A stretch of 29,257 nt of DNA from Bacteroidaceae bacterium (GCA_017628775.1 JAGBYN010000016.1:1-29257); one strand, 5' to 3'. Positions 16,128-25,286 are shown, numbered from the stretch's first letter. Notes: a model not told the origin generated them from the letters alone. Numbers and translations are program-made.

Positions 16128-17369
16128 TCAGTTGTTCATAGAACTCATGTAAGCATCCATTTCCTCAGCCTTTTCCTTGTTTTGAAGGTTTGTATAGATT
16201 TGTTGTAATGCAGAAGCCCAAATCTTTGGCTCTTCAGGCTTCAACATTTTAACGCGTTCCATATATACGAGTGCTTGTTCGTAGTACTTTTTAATCACTT
16301 CATACTCCTTGTCAAATTCTTCCTTATTATTGCGGTCCAACTTGAAATCACCAGCATTGCGGCGTGCCACCACTTCATTCATAAATGTATAAGCCATGTT
16401 AACGTTAGCATCAACAAAGTCATTATCAATTTCTAAGGCACGTGTAAAGCTTTCGCGAGCTGCAGCGAAATCACGTTTCATATTCAACTCCACACAACCC
16501 TTAAGGTACCATCCTGTAGCACTATTGGGGTTCTTTTCTACCATTCCTGTAGCCACATTCATTGCTTCTTCAGGCTGATTGCGCTGTGTGTAAAGGTAAA
16601 GCAGATTTTGTGCAAATCCAGCATGCTCTGTACGCGCAATAGCTTCTTTAAGGTCTTCGATGTACGCCGCAGAGTCATTCTTTTCAAGATGAGCTTGCAT
16701 CTTCATCATGTAAAGGTCGCGTGTTGAAAGTGTGTCTTGAAGCGCAGCATCAACTGTTTCCAAGATACCGTCCCAATTTTTAAGTTGGAAGTTCAACATC
16801 ACAACATTTACAGCTGTTTGCGCATAATTTTGCTTGCCCGCTGCATAAATTGAGTCTGTCTCTGCTTGTGTAAAAACAGGATTCTTAGGCATATCATAGT
16901 ATTTCTTGAAGTATTCAAGAGATGTTTGATAATCTTGATTTTGATTCGCAAACATACCTGCATAGTTGTAATAATTCAACATCGCCTTAAGTGTCATGTA
17001 GTTCTTTTGCTTGTATTCAGGCTTTACACGACCTTTCTTATCTGGTGTCATATCCGCGATATGGCTCTTAGTGAAATACAGAATCGCTTCGTCAAGATTC
17101 TTGCAAAAGGCAGCAGTATCAAAAGGCATGCCACTTGCAGCCAAATTCAAGTTTTGCTCAAAGAGCTTGCGGTTAATTTCACCCTTATTGTAATAGAATC
17201 CAGCAAACTTAGTCGTTTTTGGATTAGCCAAAGCGGCATCAATAAGTTGCATAGCTTCTTCGTAGTTTCCTTTTTCTACAAAGTGCTCTGCTTTATAGAT
17301 AGCACTGTTTTGAGCAAAAGCAGCAACTGAGGTTACAGCCATTGCAAGTGAAAGCATAATTTTTTTCAT
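16128..17369 (-). CDS. Secreted tetratricopeptide repeat protein
   Basis: A 413-residue protein with a clear signal peptide (MKKIMLSLAMAVTSVAAFA, cleaved before Q20) followed by TPR motifs. Recognisable units include AEHFVEKGNYEEAMQLIDAAL near the N-terminus and ATGWYLKGCVELNMKRDFAAARESFTRAL near residue 300, which is close to TPR consensus. The body is almost all helical and has no catalytic motif, which suggests a periplasmic protein-protein interaction scaffold. It starts 30 bp after the gyrA stop with no terminator between them, so it is likely cotranscribed with gyrA. A linked gyrA-TPR pair is, as far as I recall, common in Bacteroidales, but its purpose is unknown. Confidence 0.88.
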   Translation of the reverse strand: MKKIMLSLAMAVTSVAAFAQNSAIYKAEHFVEKGNYEEAMQLIDAALANPKTTKFAGFYYNKGEINRKLFEQNLNLAASGMPFDTAAFCKNLDEAILYFTKSHIADMTPDKKGRVKPEYKQKNYMTLKAMLNYYNYAGMFANQNQDYQTSLEYFKKYYDMPKNPVFTQAETDSIYAAGKQNYAQTAVNVVMLNFQLKNWDGILETVDAALQDTLSTRDLYMMKMQAHLEKNDSAAYIEDLKEAIARTEHAGFAQNLLYLYTQRNQPEEAMNVATGMVEKNPNSATGWYLKGCVELNMKRDFAAARESFTRALEIDNDFVDANVNMAYTFMNEVVARRNAGDFKLDRNNKEEFDKEYEVIKKYYEQALVYMERVKMLKPEEPKIWASALQQIYTNLQNKEKAEEMDAYMSSMNN

Positions 17370-17399
17370 AGGTTCAAAATATAAAATTAATATTATTGG

Positions 17400-19916
17400 T
17401 TATTCTTCAGTTGTTGGCAACGCTTCTTCTATTGGTTCATTGTTCTCAATATATTCTTCGTCTTCTTCAGTAGCCACCACACATACATTGCTGATGCAAT
17501 CATTACGTTTAGTCAGGTTAATTAATTTCACACCTTGTGTAACACGACCTTGTATGCTAACTTCTGAGAGTTTCAATCGGATGGTGACACCACTCTTATT
17601 GATAATCATAAGGTCGTTTTCATCTGTCACGCAACGGATCGCAATGAGCGGACCAACTTTTTCTGTAATGTTTAGAGTTTTCACACCCTTACCACCACGG
17701 TTGGTGATGCGGTAATCTTCAACGGTACTGCGTTTTCCATAGCCCTGCTCGCTAACAACAAGGATTGATTGCGTTTCAGGATCCTCAACGCAAACCATGC
17801 CAACAATTTCATCTTCCTCAGAATCAATAGCCATAGCCTTAACACCAGTAGCACCACGTCCCATGGTTCGTACAGTTGACTCACTGAAGCGAATAGCGCG
17901 TCCACCTCGATTTGCCACCACAATTTCATTTTCACCATTGGTTAAGCATACACTCACCACTGCGTCGCCCTCGCGAAGGCTAAGTGCTATAATACCCTTA
18001 GAACGGACATTCTTATAATCATCAAGCAACGTTTTCTTAATAACACCCTGCTTTGTACAGAATACGATATTGTGCGATTCGCGGTATTCCTGATTATCAA
18101 ACATCGGTACATTCAAGCATGCATTAACGCTATCATCGGCTTCGATGTTAAGCATATTTTGAATTGCTCGGCCCTTTGATGTTTTATTGCCTTCTGGCAA
18201 TTCATAAACCTTGAGCTTATAGCAACGACCCTTGGAGGTAAAGAAGAGCATTGTGCTATGCATCGTGGCTGTATAGATCGTTTCGATAAAATCGGCATCA
18301 CGCGTTGCACCACCCTTACTTCCGACGCCACCACGACCCTGAGCTTTAAATTCTGCCAAAGGCGTGCGCTTAACGTAACCTAAATGACTCATGGTAATAA
18401 CCACTTCGTCGTTAGCATAGAAATCCTCTGGATTCCATTCGCCCGCTGCAGGCACGATTTCAGTAAGACGCTTATCGCTATATTTTTCTTTAACTTCAAT
18501 AAGTTCGTCCTTGATTACCTTCATACAAAGGGCTTCATCAGAAAGAATTTGTTGATAATATTCAATCTTGCGCAACAAATCATCGTACTCTTCACGAAGC
18601 TTATCCTGCATCAAGTTTGTCAACTGACGCAAGCGCATTTCAACAATTGCCTTAGCTTGAAGATCATCCAAATTAAAACGTTGCATCAAATTTTCAACGG
18701 CTTCTTCAGGCGTTTTTGACGCACGGATAATTCTCACCACTTCATCAATATTATCACTCGCGATGATTAGCCCTTCAAGGATATGAGCGCGTTCCTTTGC
18801 TTTACGTAAGTCATAAGCTGTGCGGCGAAGCACTACATCATGACGATGCTTCACAAATTCCTCAATGCAATCCTTAAGCGAGAGCAACTTTGGACGTTGC
18901 TTACCAGTTGGTCCAACAAGAGCGATGCAATTCACCGAGAAACTGGTTTGCAAAGCCGACATCTTGTAGAGTTTATTCAAAACAACGCCTGCATTGGCAT
19001 CGCGCTTCACATCAACAACAATACGCAAACCTTCGCGGTCCGACTCATCATTAATGTTTGAAATACCATCAATCTTGCGTTCGTTAACCATATCAGCAAT
19101 ACTCTTGATTAAGTCTGCCTTATTCACGCCATAGGGTATTTCAGTTACCACAATCTTGTCATGCAACTCACCACTTTCAATATTAGCCTTGGCGCGCATC
19201 ACAATACGTCCACGACCTGTTTCATAAGCCGACTTAACCCCTTGAAGTCCCATGATATATCCACCTGTAGGGAAGTCTGGGGCTGGAATATACTGCATCA
19301 ATCCTTCAACATCAATCTCTGGATTATCAATGTAAGCCACACAGCCATCAATCACTTCACCAAGATTATGGGTTGGCACGTTTGTAGCCATACCCACCGC
19401 AATACCCGTAGCGCCATTCACCAAGAAGTTTGGAATACGTGTTGGCATCACAGAAGGCTCCTTACGGGTATTATCGAAGTTTGGCAACATATCCACAGTT
19501 TCCTTCTCAATATCAAGCATCATTGCTTCGCCCAACAAAGAGAGTCGTGCTTCTGTGTAACGCATAGCTGCAGCAGCATCACCATCCATTGACCCAAAGT
19601 TACCTTGACCTTCTACAAGCGTATAGCGCATATTCCAATCTTGAGCCAAACGAACCAACGCGCCATACACAGACGAGTCGCCATGTGGGTGATACTTACC
19701 TAAAACGTCACCAACAACACGTGCAGACTTACGCGTAGGTTTATCATGCGTAATGCCCAATTCATTCATATCAAAAAGAATACGACGATGAACGGGTTTA
19801 AATCCATCGCGAACATCAGGCAATGCACGCGCTACAATCACCGACATTGAATAGTCAATATATGACTGCTTCATTTCGGCTTCAATGTTTACTAATTTTA
19901 TTCTATCTTCAGCCAT
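17400..19916 (-). CDS. gyrA: DNA gyrase subunit A
   Basis: An 838-residue type IIA topoisomerase subunit that breaks and rejoins DNA so that gyrase can introduce negative supercoils. The winged-helix core contains KYHPHGDSSVY and the catalytic tyrosine Y120 in AAAMRYTEARL. The C-terminal beta-pinwheel begins after about residue 495 and carries the GyrA box as QGRGGVG (526-532) rather than the enterobacterial QRRGGKG, which is in line with Bacteroidota sequences; repeats of the pinwheel follow and the tail is acidic. At the quinolone-resistance positions, S81 matches E. coli Ser83 while G85 stands where E. coli has Asp87. The gene is led by a promoter about 80 bp upstream and followed by a TPR gene. 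Confidence 0.98.
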   Translation of the reverse strand: MAEDRIKLVNIEAEMKQSYIDYSMSVIVARALPDVRDGFKPVHRRILFDMNELGITHDKPTRKSARVVGDVLGKYHPHGDSSVYGALVRLAQDWNMRYTLVEGQGNFGSMDGDAAAAMRYTEARLSLLGEAMMLDIEKETVDMLPNFDNTRKEPSVMPTRIPNFLVNGATGIAVGMATNVPTHNLGEVIDGCVAYIDNPEIDVEGLMQYIPAPDFPTGGYIMGLQGVKSAYETGRGRIVMRAKANIESGELHDKIVVTEIPYGVNKADLIKSIADMVNERKIDGISNINDESDREGLRIVVDVKRDANAGVVLNKLYKMSALQTSFSVNCIALVGPTGKQRPKLLSLKDCIEEFVKHRHDVVLRRTAYDLRKAKERAHILEGLIIASDNIDEVVRIIRASKTPEEAVENLMQRFNLDDLQAKAIVEMRLRQLTNLMQDKLREEYDDLLRKIEYYQQILSDEALCMKVIKDELIEVKEKYSDKRLTEIVPAAGEWNPEDFYANDEVVITMSHLGYVKRTPLAEFKAQGRGGVGSKGGATRDADFIETIYTATMHSTMLFFTSKGRCYKLKVYELPEGNKTSKGRAIQNMLNIEADDSVNACLNVPMFDNQEYRESHNIVFCTKQGVIKKTLLDDYKNVRSKGIIALSLREGDAVVSVCLTNGENEIVVANRGGRAIRFSESTVRTMGRGATGVKAMAIDSEEDEIVGMVCVEDPETQSILVVSEQGYGKRSTVEDYRITNRGGKGVKTLNITEKVGPLIAIRCVTDENDLMIINKSGVTIRLKLSEVSIQGRVTQGVKLINLTKRNDCISNVCVVATEEDEEYIENNEPIEEALPTTEE

Positions 19917-19996
19917 ACTATTTCACGCCTTACACTACATACCAAAAGGCGATTAGAAACTTATTGGTTAATATTTTCAGTTTTTTGATTATCAAT

Positions 19997-20005
19997 GCAA
20001 AAGTA
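19997..20005 (-). promoter_or_regulatory. gyrA promoter (-7 box)
   Basis: On the - strand this reads TACTTTTGC, a perfect TAnnTTTG box, about 80 bp before the gyrA start codon. The -33 box is weak: only an A/T-rich TTTTAT near 20024-20029 lies at the right distance. Confidence 0.62.
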
Positions 20006-20226
20006 CAAAGAATTATCCACATGATAAAATCGACCCATAGGTTTTTCGACAAACAAGCCTAATTTCATGCTTTTTAGGCGTTTTAAGCGATTTATAGCAA
20101 AAACAAAAGGTATCAAAACACGCTAAAACCCCAAAGCAAATACCCCCACAAAACATCATATTTTTAAAGAAAAGAAGTACTCAAAGCTAAGCCCCCCCCT
20201 TCTCCAGACTAATCAGCGACAAAAAC

Positions 20227-20257
20227 TTGTTGATTTTAGAATAAATCAATATTTTTG
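20227..20257 (+). promoter_or_regulatory. Promoter of the ZIP transporter gene
   Basis: TTG at 20227-20229 and TATTTTTG at 20250-20257 are separated by 20 nt, matching the Bacteroidota -33/-7 promoter. The start codon follows 67 bp downstream of the -7 box. Confidence 0.7.
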
Positions 20258-20324
20258 CAACGATATTCGTTAAACATTTATTGCTTTAAGGCGACCTTAA
20301 TAAACTCATTTACATCTACAACTC

Positions 20325-21080
20325 ATGCAACACATTTGGATCAGCGCTGCGGCACTTTGTGGCGCATCACTCATAGGGTCAGTATTAGGTTTTTTCATTA
20401 AAGACCTACCCCACCGTTGGAACGACACAATCATAGGCTATTGTGCCGGAATCATGCTTGCAGCCTCTATCGTAGGACTGATTCTTCCTGCAATTGATTT
20501 AGCCAGCAATTACGAAGTTATATTTGTGGTTACCGGAGTCATTATGGGCGCTTTATTTTTAAACTTTCTCGACCACATCACACCACACTTGCACCACATC
20601 ACAGGACTTGATCCGGAGCAGCACAAAAACAACGCATCACTAAACCGCATCATGCTTTTTGTTTTAGCCATCGCCATCCACAAATTTCCAGAAGGCATGG
20701 CTGCAGGCATCGGTTTCAATACTGACGACATCTCTAACGCATGGACTGTTACAGCAGGATTATCCTTACAAAACGTACCAGAAGGCATGGTGGTTATCTC
20801 ACCACTACTTTTATCAGGCATCAGCAAGTTACGAACCTTACTCATATCCCTACTCATTGCCATGCTTGAGATTATAGGCGTTTGGATTGGCTTTGTAGCA
20901 GGCAACATTTCCGAACAACTACTTCCCTTTATGCTTGCCTTTGCTGGTGGGGCAATGCTTTATGTAGTCAGCGATGAAATGATTCCAGAAACACACGCCC
21001 ACGGCTACCAAAAATCAGCCACCTACGCATTACTTTTAGGGTTCCTTTCATTAGTGCTCATGGAACGATTTTTTGAGTAA
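20325..21080 (+). CDS. ZIP family divalent metal transporter
   Basis: A 251-residue inner-membrane protein with about eight hydrophobic segments and the two signature helices of ZIP transporters, which bring zinc, iron or other divalent metals into the cytoplasm. TM4 carries H119-K120-F-P-E123-G and TM5 carries Q149-N150-V-P-E153-G. H119, E123, Q149 and E153 match the primary metal site described for the Bordetella ZIP. K120 replaces the usual Asn and N150 the usual Asp of the second metal site. A His-rich loop (DHITPHLHH, 83-91) lies between TM3 and TM4, as in many ZIPs. The gene is alone, with its own promoter and terminator. Substrate cannot be told from sequence. Confidence 0.92.
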   Translation: MQHIWISAAALCGASLIGSVLGFFIKDLPHRWNDTIIGYCAGIMLAASIVGLILPAIDLASNYEVIFVVTGVIMGALFLNFLDHITPHLHHITGLDPEQHKNNASLNRIMLFVLAIAIHKFPEGMAAGIGFNTDDISNAWTVTAGLSLQNVPEGMVVISPLLLSGISKLRTLLISLLIAMLEIIGVWIGFVAGNISEQLLPFMLAFAGGAMLYVVSDEMIPETHAHGYQKSATYALLLGFLSLVLMERFFE

Positions 21081-21133
21081 AACAAATACGCACAACATCC
21101 TTTAACACCCTATGGATTTCTAAATACCAAACA

Positions 21134-21171
21134 CAGGACGACCAAACAAAAAATGGTCGTCCTGCATTTTT
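21134..21171 (+). terminator. Intrinsic terminator after the ZIP gene (probably bidirectional)
   Basis: CAGGACGACCA (21134-21144) and TGGTCGTCCTG (21154-21164) pair perfectly over 11 bp with a 9-nt A-rich loop, followed on the + strand by CATTTTT. It lies between the convergent ZIP and alpha/beta hydrolase genes and can serve both. Confidence 0.87.
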
Positions 21172-21179
21172 ATACCTAT

Positions 21180-22154
21180 CTACTCATCTCCTTCCTCAAA
21201 TATCATATCACAAAAATCCGAAACACGCTTCGCATAGGATTCAGGCGCGCATTTAAAAGCTTGAGCATGCCCTGCGCGTGGTACCAACCACAAGCTTTTA
21301 GGTGCCATTGTTGCCTCATAAAGATCATACACCATATCCGTGGGCACATAATCATCTTCTGTGCCATGAATAAAAAGCATTGGCAACTTACAACGGTTTA
21401 GGGATTTCAAAGGCGACGCTTCATTAAAATTCCAACCATAAATAGCTTGACACAACCAACTGGTCGTGTACATCAAAGGAAATGGAGGCAAAGAAAACTG
21501 TTCTTTCAATTGAAATGAAAATTCATCCCAAACAGATGTAAAACCACAATCTTCAACAATCCCCTTTACCCCTGCAGGTAATTGACGCCCAGAAAGATTC
21601 ATCACCGTTGCCGCACCCATAGAAACGCCATGCAACACCATTTCAACTTCACCATGAGACTCTCGCTCAAGCCAAACGCACCACAACAATAAATCGTCAG
21701 CATCTTTCCACCCCATCTGCACCGCATCACCATCACTCAAACCATGCGCACTAAGATCGGGCAAAAGCACATGAAAACCTAAATCACGATGATACAAACG
21801 CGCCAAATACAAAAACTTAACACAACAATCGCGATAACCATGCACCACTATGGCTGTACGCGCTTGTTTTGAATTCGATTTAAGCAGTAGAGCATGACTA
21901 AGCTGTCCATCTGACTTAACCATAGAAACCGATTGCAACACACCCACCTCGCGCACACTATCCACCCATTGACGCATATCAGGAAAGCGCTGATACAAAT
22001 CTACATAAGCACTATCAACATCTCGCCGATTAGGATCTGGACTCAAAGAATAATCAAGCATATACCAACTCAACCCAAAGAGCAAAGCCAAAATCAAAAC
22101 CGCAAGCGTGGTTATCACAACAACAACCCTTTTCACATTTATTTTTCGAACCAT
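21180..22154 (-). CDS. Membrane-anchored alpha/beta hydrolase
   Basis: A 324-residue serine hydrolase with an N-terminal membrane anchor (about residues 9-30), probably exposing the catalytic domain to the periplasm. The oxyanion region is VVHGYRD, the nucleophile elbow is G-V-S178-M-G, the acid is in HGTEDDYVP (D267 or D268), and the base is H296 in AGHAQ. This is the typical layout of the BAAT/BD-FAE or Abhydrolase_1/12 group found in Bacteroidota; the substrate could be an ester or peptide and cannot be named. The frame is open from a TTG eight codons upstream, but the first ATG is at 22154 and gives the basic MVRKINVKR before the anchor, so it is chosen. Confidence 0.88.
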   Translation of the reverse strand: MVRKINVKRVVVVITTLAVLILALLFGLSWYMLDYSLSPDPNRRDVDSAYVDLYQRFPDMRQWVDSVREVGVLQSVSMVKSDGQLSHALLLKSNSKQARTAIVVHGYRDCCVKFLYLARLYHRDLGFHVLLPDLSAHGLSDGDAVQMGWKDADDLLLWCVWLERESHGEVEMVLHGVSMGAATVMNLSGRQLPAGVKGIVEDCGFTSVWDEFSFQLKEQFSLPPFPLMYTTSWLCQAIYGWNFNEASPLKSLNRCKLPMLFIHGTEDDYVPTDMVYDLYEATMAPKSLWLVPRAGHAQAFKCAPESYAKRVSDFCDMIFEEGDE

Positions 22155-22390
22155 AACAACAAATACCAAATGAATCAATTTGAACTTTATAAAAATATCA
22201 CCTAAATTCTAAAAATCCCACCCACTCATTTCTATCAAACATTTACTTTCACTTTCGTGTTTTTTGATTTCCTGCATATTCCTAAACGCACTTTACGTTT
22301 AGTTTATGCACATCTTTTCAAAATAAAGAGAACCTTTGAAGTTAACGGAATAGACATTCCACTTGCTTGTTTCCACCTTGTCAACTCATC

Positions 22391-22465
22391 AACTAAACTA
22401 ATTGGGACTTAGTCAAAACTAAACAGGATTTAGTCGAAACTAAACGGGATTTAATTTAAACTAAT
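22391..22465. repeat. AACTAAAC direct repeats with embedded TTTAGT/ACTAAA fold-backs
   Basis: AACTAAAC occurs at 22391, 22417 and 22438, with a partial copy AACTAAT at 22459, spaced 26, 21 and 21 bp. The units read roughly AACTAAAC-nGGA-TTTAGTC. Neighbouring units fold back, for example TTTAGT-CGAA-ACTAAA (22429-22444). Confidence 0.8.
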
Positions 22466-22635
22466 CGCTGAGAAAGAAAAACGACTTGCAGAAGCACAGC
22501 ATAAAAGAACCTTACAAGGCATTTTCAGTCTATAACAAGACGTCTTATCACCAAATTGCGCATAATTTCGCCATTATTAAAAACAGCCCAATACCATGCA
22601 AAAAACAATTTTCATTTTCTATTTGCAAATTAAAC

Positions 22636-22668
22636 AAAAAAATGGGGAAAGACAAACCGCCTTCCCCC
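22636..22668 (-). terminator. Intrinsic terminator of gmd
   Basis: On the - strand a GC-rich hairpin (GGGGGAAG at 22668-22661, CTTTCCCC at 22651-22644, one bulged T) is followed by A and a T7 tract (22642-22636). It is 130 bp past the gmd stop codon. Confidence 0.75.
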
Positions 22669-22798
22669 AAACATTTAAACCATTTTTAGGTGGGTTCTAT
22701 TATTTCTCTTTGCAAAAAACAGAGTTTACCCGAATAACAGCAAAAATATTAACACACACCATTATCTAAAATCCACAGAAGGCGTATAAGAATCATCC

Positions 22799-23929
22799 TT
22801 ACTTCACAATTCCTTTTTCCAAATACTCAGCCAAATTCGTACGCACCTTCGCAGCCGCGCCATCCGAAGCAACTTTAGCCATATCGTGGTTTACCATGAT
22901 ACGCACCAAATCTTCAAACGAGGTCTTTGCAGGATTCCATCCCAACTTTTCCTTCGCCTTTGTAGGGTCACCCCAAAGATTTACCACATCCGTAGGGCGA
23001 TAGAAATCTTCACTAACCTCTACCAAAACACGACCAATCAAATCTTTAGAAACATTACCACTCACCGCCACACAAACACCCTTTTCATAAACACCCTCGC
23101 CTTCAAACTTCAATTCAATACCCGCACACTTAAACGCGAGTTCTGTAAATTCACGCACAGAGTGTTGCACTCCCGTTGCAATAACAAAATCCTCGGGTGT
23201 TTTATGTTGAAGTATCAACCACATACATTCCACATAATCCTTAGCATAACCCCAATCTCGCAAAGAATCAAGATTACCCAAATACAATTTATCCTGAAAA
23301 CCTTGAGCTATGCGAGCCGCAGCCAACGTAATCTTACGAGTCACAAACGTTTCTCCTCGACGTTCTGACTCATGATTAAAAAGAATACCCGAACAACAAA
23401 ACATATCATAAGCTTCACGATATTCTTTGATAATCCAATAACCATACAACTTCGCAACTGCATAAGGCGAATACGGGTGGAAAGGAGTATTTTCATTTTG
23501 AGGCACCTCCTCAACCTTACCATAAAGTTCTGACGTTGAAGCTTGATAAATACGACACGTTTTCTCCAAACCACAAGCGCGCACGGCTTCAAGCACACGA
23601 AGCACCCCCGTAGCATCAATATCGGCGGTAAACTCTGGAGAGTCAAACGACACCTGCACGTGACTCTGCGCCGCGAGATTATAAATTTCTGTAGGCTTCA
23701 CGCGACCAACCACTTTCACCAAAGACATTGAATCGCACATATCCCCATAATGAAGATGAAAGCGTGGTTCTCCCTCTAAATGAGCAATACGCTCACGATA
23801 ATCCACCGAAGAGCGACGAATAATGCCGTGTACATCATAACCCTTCGAAAGAAGGAATTCACTTAAATACGAGCCATCTTGACCGGTCACACCTGTAATC
23901 AAAGCTACTTTTCTATTTATTTCCATCAT
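22799..23929 (-). CDS. gmd: GDP-mannose 4,6-dehydratase
   Basis: A 376-residue extended short-chain dehydrogenase that converts GDP-D-mannose to GDP-4-keto-6-deoxy-D-mannose, the first step to GDP-L-fucose (or GDP-rhamnose, GDP-perosamine). The NADP-binding motif [10 protein letters not shown] is at residues 13-22, and the catalytic set is T132, E134, Y156 and K160 (STSELYG and YSPYAVAK). [14 protein letters not shown] and [15 protein letters not shown] are Gmd hallmarks. Length is normal. The usual partner, GDP-fucose synthase (fcl/wcaG), is not in the neighbouring genes. It has its own promoter just upstream and a terminator downstream, so it appears to be a single-gene unit. Confidence 0.96.
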   Translation of the reverse strand: MMEINRKVALITGVTGQDGSYLSEFLLSKGYDVHGIIRRSSVDYRERIAHLEGEPRFHLHYGDMCDSMSLVKVVGRVKPTEIYNLAAQSHVQVSFDSPEFTADIDATGVLRVLEAVRACGLEKTCRIYQASTSELYGKVEEVPQNENTPFHPYSPYAVAKLYGYWIIKEYREAYDMFCCSGILFNHESERRGETFVTRKITLAAARIAQGFQDKLYLGNLDSLRDWGYAKDYVECMWLILQHKTPEDFVIATGVQHSVREFTELAFKCAGIELKFEGEGVYEKGVCVAVSGNVSKDLIGRVLVEVSEDFYRPTDVVNLWGDPTKAKEKLGWNPAKTSFEDLVRIMVNHDMAKVASDGAAAKVRTNLAEYLEKGIVK

Positions 23930-23966
23930 TTTTATATTTTTATGTATTTCTCAATCAAAGACAGGG

Positions 23967-24003
23967 GCAAAGATAACGTTTATATTTTAAGACACGCACC
24001 AAA
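23967..24003 (-). promoter_or_regulatory. Probable gmd promoter
   Basis: On the - strand TATCTTTGC (23975-23967) is a perfect -7 box. A TTTG (24003-24000) lies 24 nt upstream, a few bases further than usual. The gmd start codon is about 38 bp downstream of the -7 box. Confidence 0.6.
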
Positions 24004-24054
24004 AATGCACTTTTATACCCAAGAACACAAAAAATGCATACATTTTCTGGCACA

Positions 24055-25227
24055 CTAACATTGGCGCAACTTAATTTCTATAACAAACGTTGTCCCCTTT
24101 CGACTGCTACATTTGACATAGATGCGTCCTTTATGATAATCCTCAACAATACGTTTTGCCAATGAAAGCCCCAACCCCCAGCCACGTTTCTTAGTGGTAT
24201 AGCCGGGTTGAAAGATGGTTTTAAACTTATCTTTAGGAATCCCCATTCCTGTATCTGTAATCTCAATTTTCAACATATCTGCGTGGCGATACACATATAT
24301 ATTTATCTCACCCACGCCTTGCATCGCATCAATAGCATTCTTACATAAGTTTTCAATTACCCATTCAAAAAGCGACGCACTGATTGGCACTTTCACAACA
24401 AGATCGGGGTAACTACACGAAATACGCACTTTATCCGACACACGTTTACCTATATACCCCACCACACGATTGATCACTTCACACAAATCCTCCTCCTTTA
24501 CCTCAGGTTTACTACCTATCTTTGAAAAACGCTCTGCAATCAGCTGAAGTCTTTGTATATCAGTATTCATCTCTAAAATCAAAGGATCGTCTTTATACGC
24601 CTCTTGTAAAATAGCATTCCATGCCATTAAGGAAGAAATCGGTGTTCCCAACTGATGAGCCGTTTCACGCGACAAACCAACCCAAACCTTTTCCTGTTCC
24701 GCCCTTTTTGAAGCCAAAAGCGCAAAGATTGCCATCACCACAAACAAACCTATCACCCCCAACTGAATATAAGGATAATGCGTTAAACGTTGTAACATCA
24801 ACGATTCATCATACACCACATACAATTGCATACTTCCGCCACCCTCAACCTCGGATGAAGCTGAAATATGAATCAAATTCCCCCGTTTAGCTAAATCTCT
24901 GGCGTAACGCTGAACAAACTCAAGACTATCGTTCATACTTGAAGCCTCAATCTCAATATTGCGATAATCCAAAACCTCTTGATTTTCATTCATCACCACC
25001 ACCGGAATATAATCATTCCCATTAATTACTCGCAACACTAAAGAAAGATCCGTCGTTTCATCAGCATGGCTCAAAGCACGCATCGCTTCCGACCATACTT
25101 CCATATTCTGACGTTCTTTCTCGGAAAGATCTTCAACCAAGGTTTGGGAGACCATTAAACTGGCTATAGCAATAAGCACTGCAGTGCCTATCAATACTAT
25201 TTTTAATTGCTTTATTTTATCGTGCAT
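24055..25227 (-). CDS. Sensor histidine kinase, orphan
   Basis: A 390-residue membrane sensor kinase. Two transmembrane segments (about 8-27 and 153-173) enclose a periplasmic sensor domain of about 125 residues. The cytoplasmic part has the H-box with H191 in RETAHQLGTPISSLMAW, the N-box ENLCKNAIDAM (292-302), the G1 box DTGMGIP (325-331) and a G2 box GWGLGLSLAKRI (349-360). No HAMP or PAS domain is obvious; only a short linker joins TM2 to the H-box. The HQLGTP form of the H-box is common in Bacteroidota kinases. No response regulator gene is adjacent, so its partner is unknown. It is divergent from engB, with a promoter in the shared gap. Confidence 0.93.
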   Translation of the reverse strand: MHDKIKQLKIVLIGTAVLIAIASLMVSQTLVEDLSEKERQNMEVWSEAMRALSHADETTDLSLVLRVINGNDYIPVVVMNENQEVLDYRNIEIEASSMNDSLEFVQRYARDLAKRGNLIHISASSEVEGGGSMQLYVVYDESLMLQRLTHYPYIQLGVIGLFVVMAIFALLASKRAEQEKVWVGLSRETAHQLGTPISSLMAWNAILQEAYKDDPLILEMNTDIQRLQLIAERFSKIGSKPEVKEEDLCEVINRVVGYIGKRVSDKVRISCSYPDLVVKVPISASLFEWVIENLCKNAIDAMQGVGEINIYVYRHADMLKIEITDTGMGIPKDKFKTIFQPGYTTKKRGWGLGLSLAKRIVEDYHKGRIYVKCSSRKGTTFVIEIKLRQC

Positions 25228-25286
25228 GACAATTCTAAAAAAAACACTATAGGATCACAACCCATGTTATAAAAGGAATATTTTGA

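Larger units (their letters stand above)
19917..20324. other. Intergenic region between divergent gyrA and ZIP transporter genes
   Basis: This 408-bp stretch has no convincing gene. It holds the gyrA promoter, a short inverted repeat (GCCTAA at 20058-20063 and TTAGGC at about 20075-20080), an uninterrupted C8 run (20192-20199) and the promoter of the ZIP gene. It is AT-rich. I see no RNA gene signature in it. Confidence 0.75.
22155..22798. other. Large non-coding gap between the hydrolase and gmd genes
   Basis: This 644-bp AT-rich stretch has no convincing gene; the longest open frame (22486-22689, TTG start) has no family features. It holds an inverted repeat CTAAACG...CGTTTAG near 22290-22312, a set of AACTAAAC direct repeats (22391-22465), a palindrome ATTTGCAAAT (22621-22630) and the gmd terminator. 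I see no rRNA, tRNA or CRISPR pattern. Confidence 0.7.

Noticed and set aside
22486..22689. A 67-codon + strand frame in the large gap
   Set aside because: It begins at TTG, has low-complexity composition and runs over the gmd terminator; no family features.
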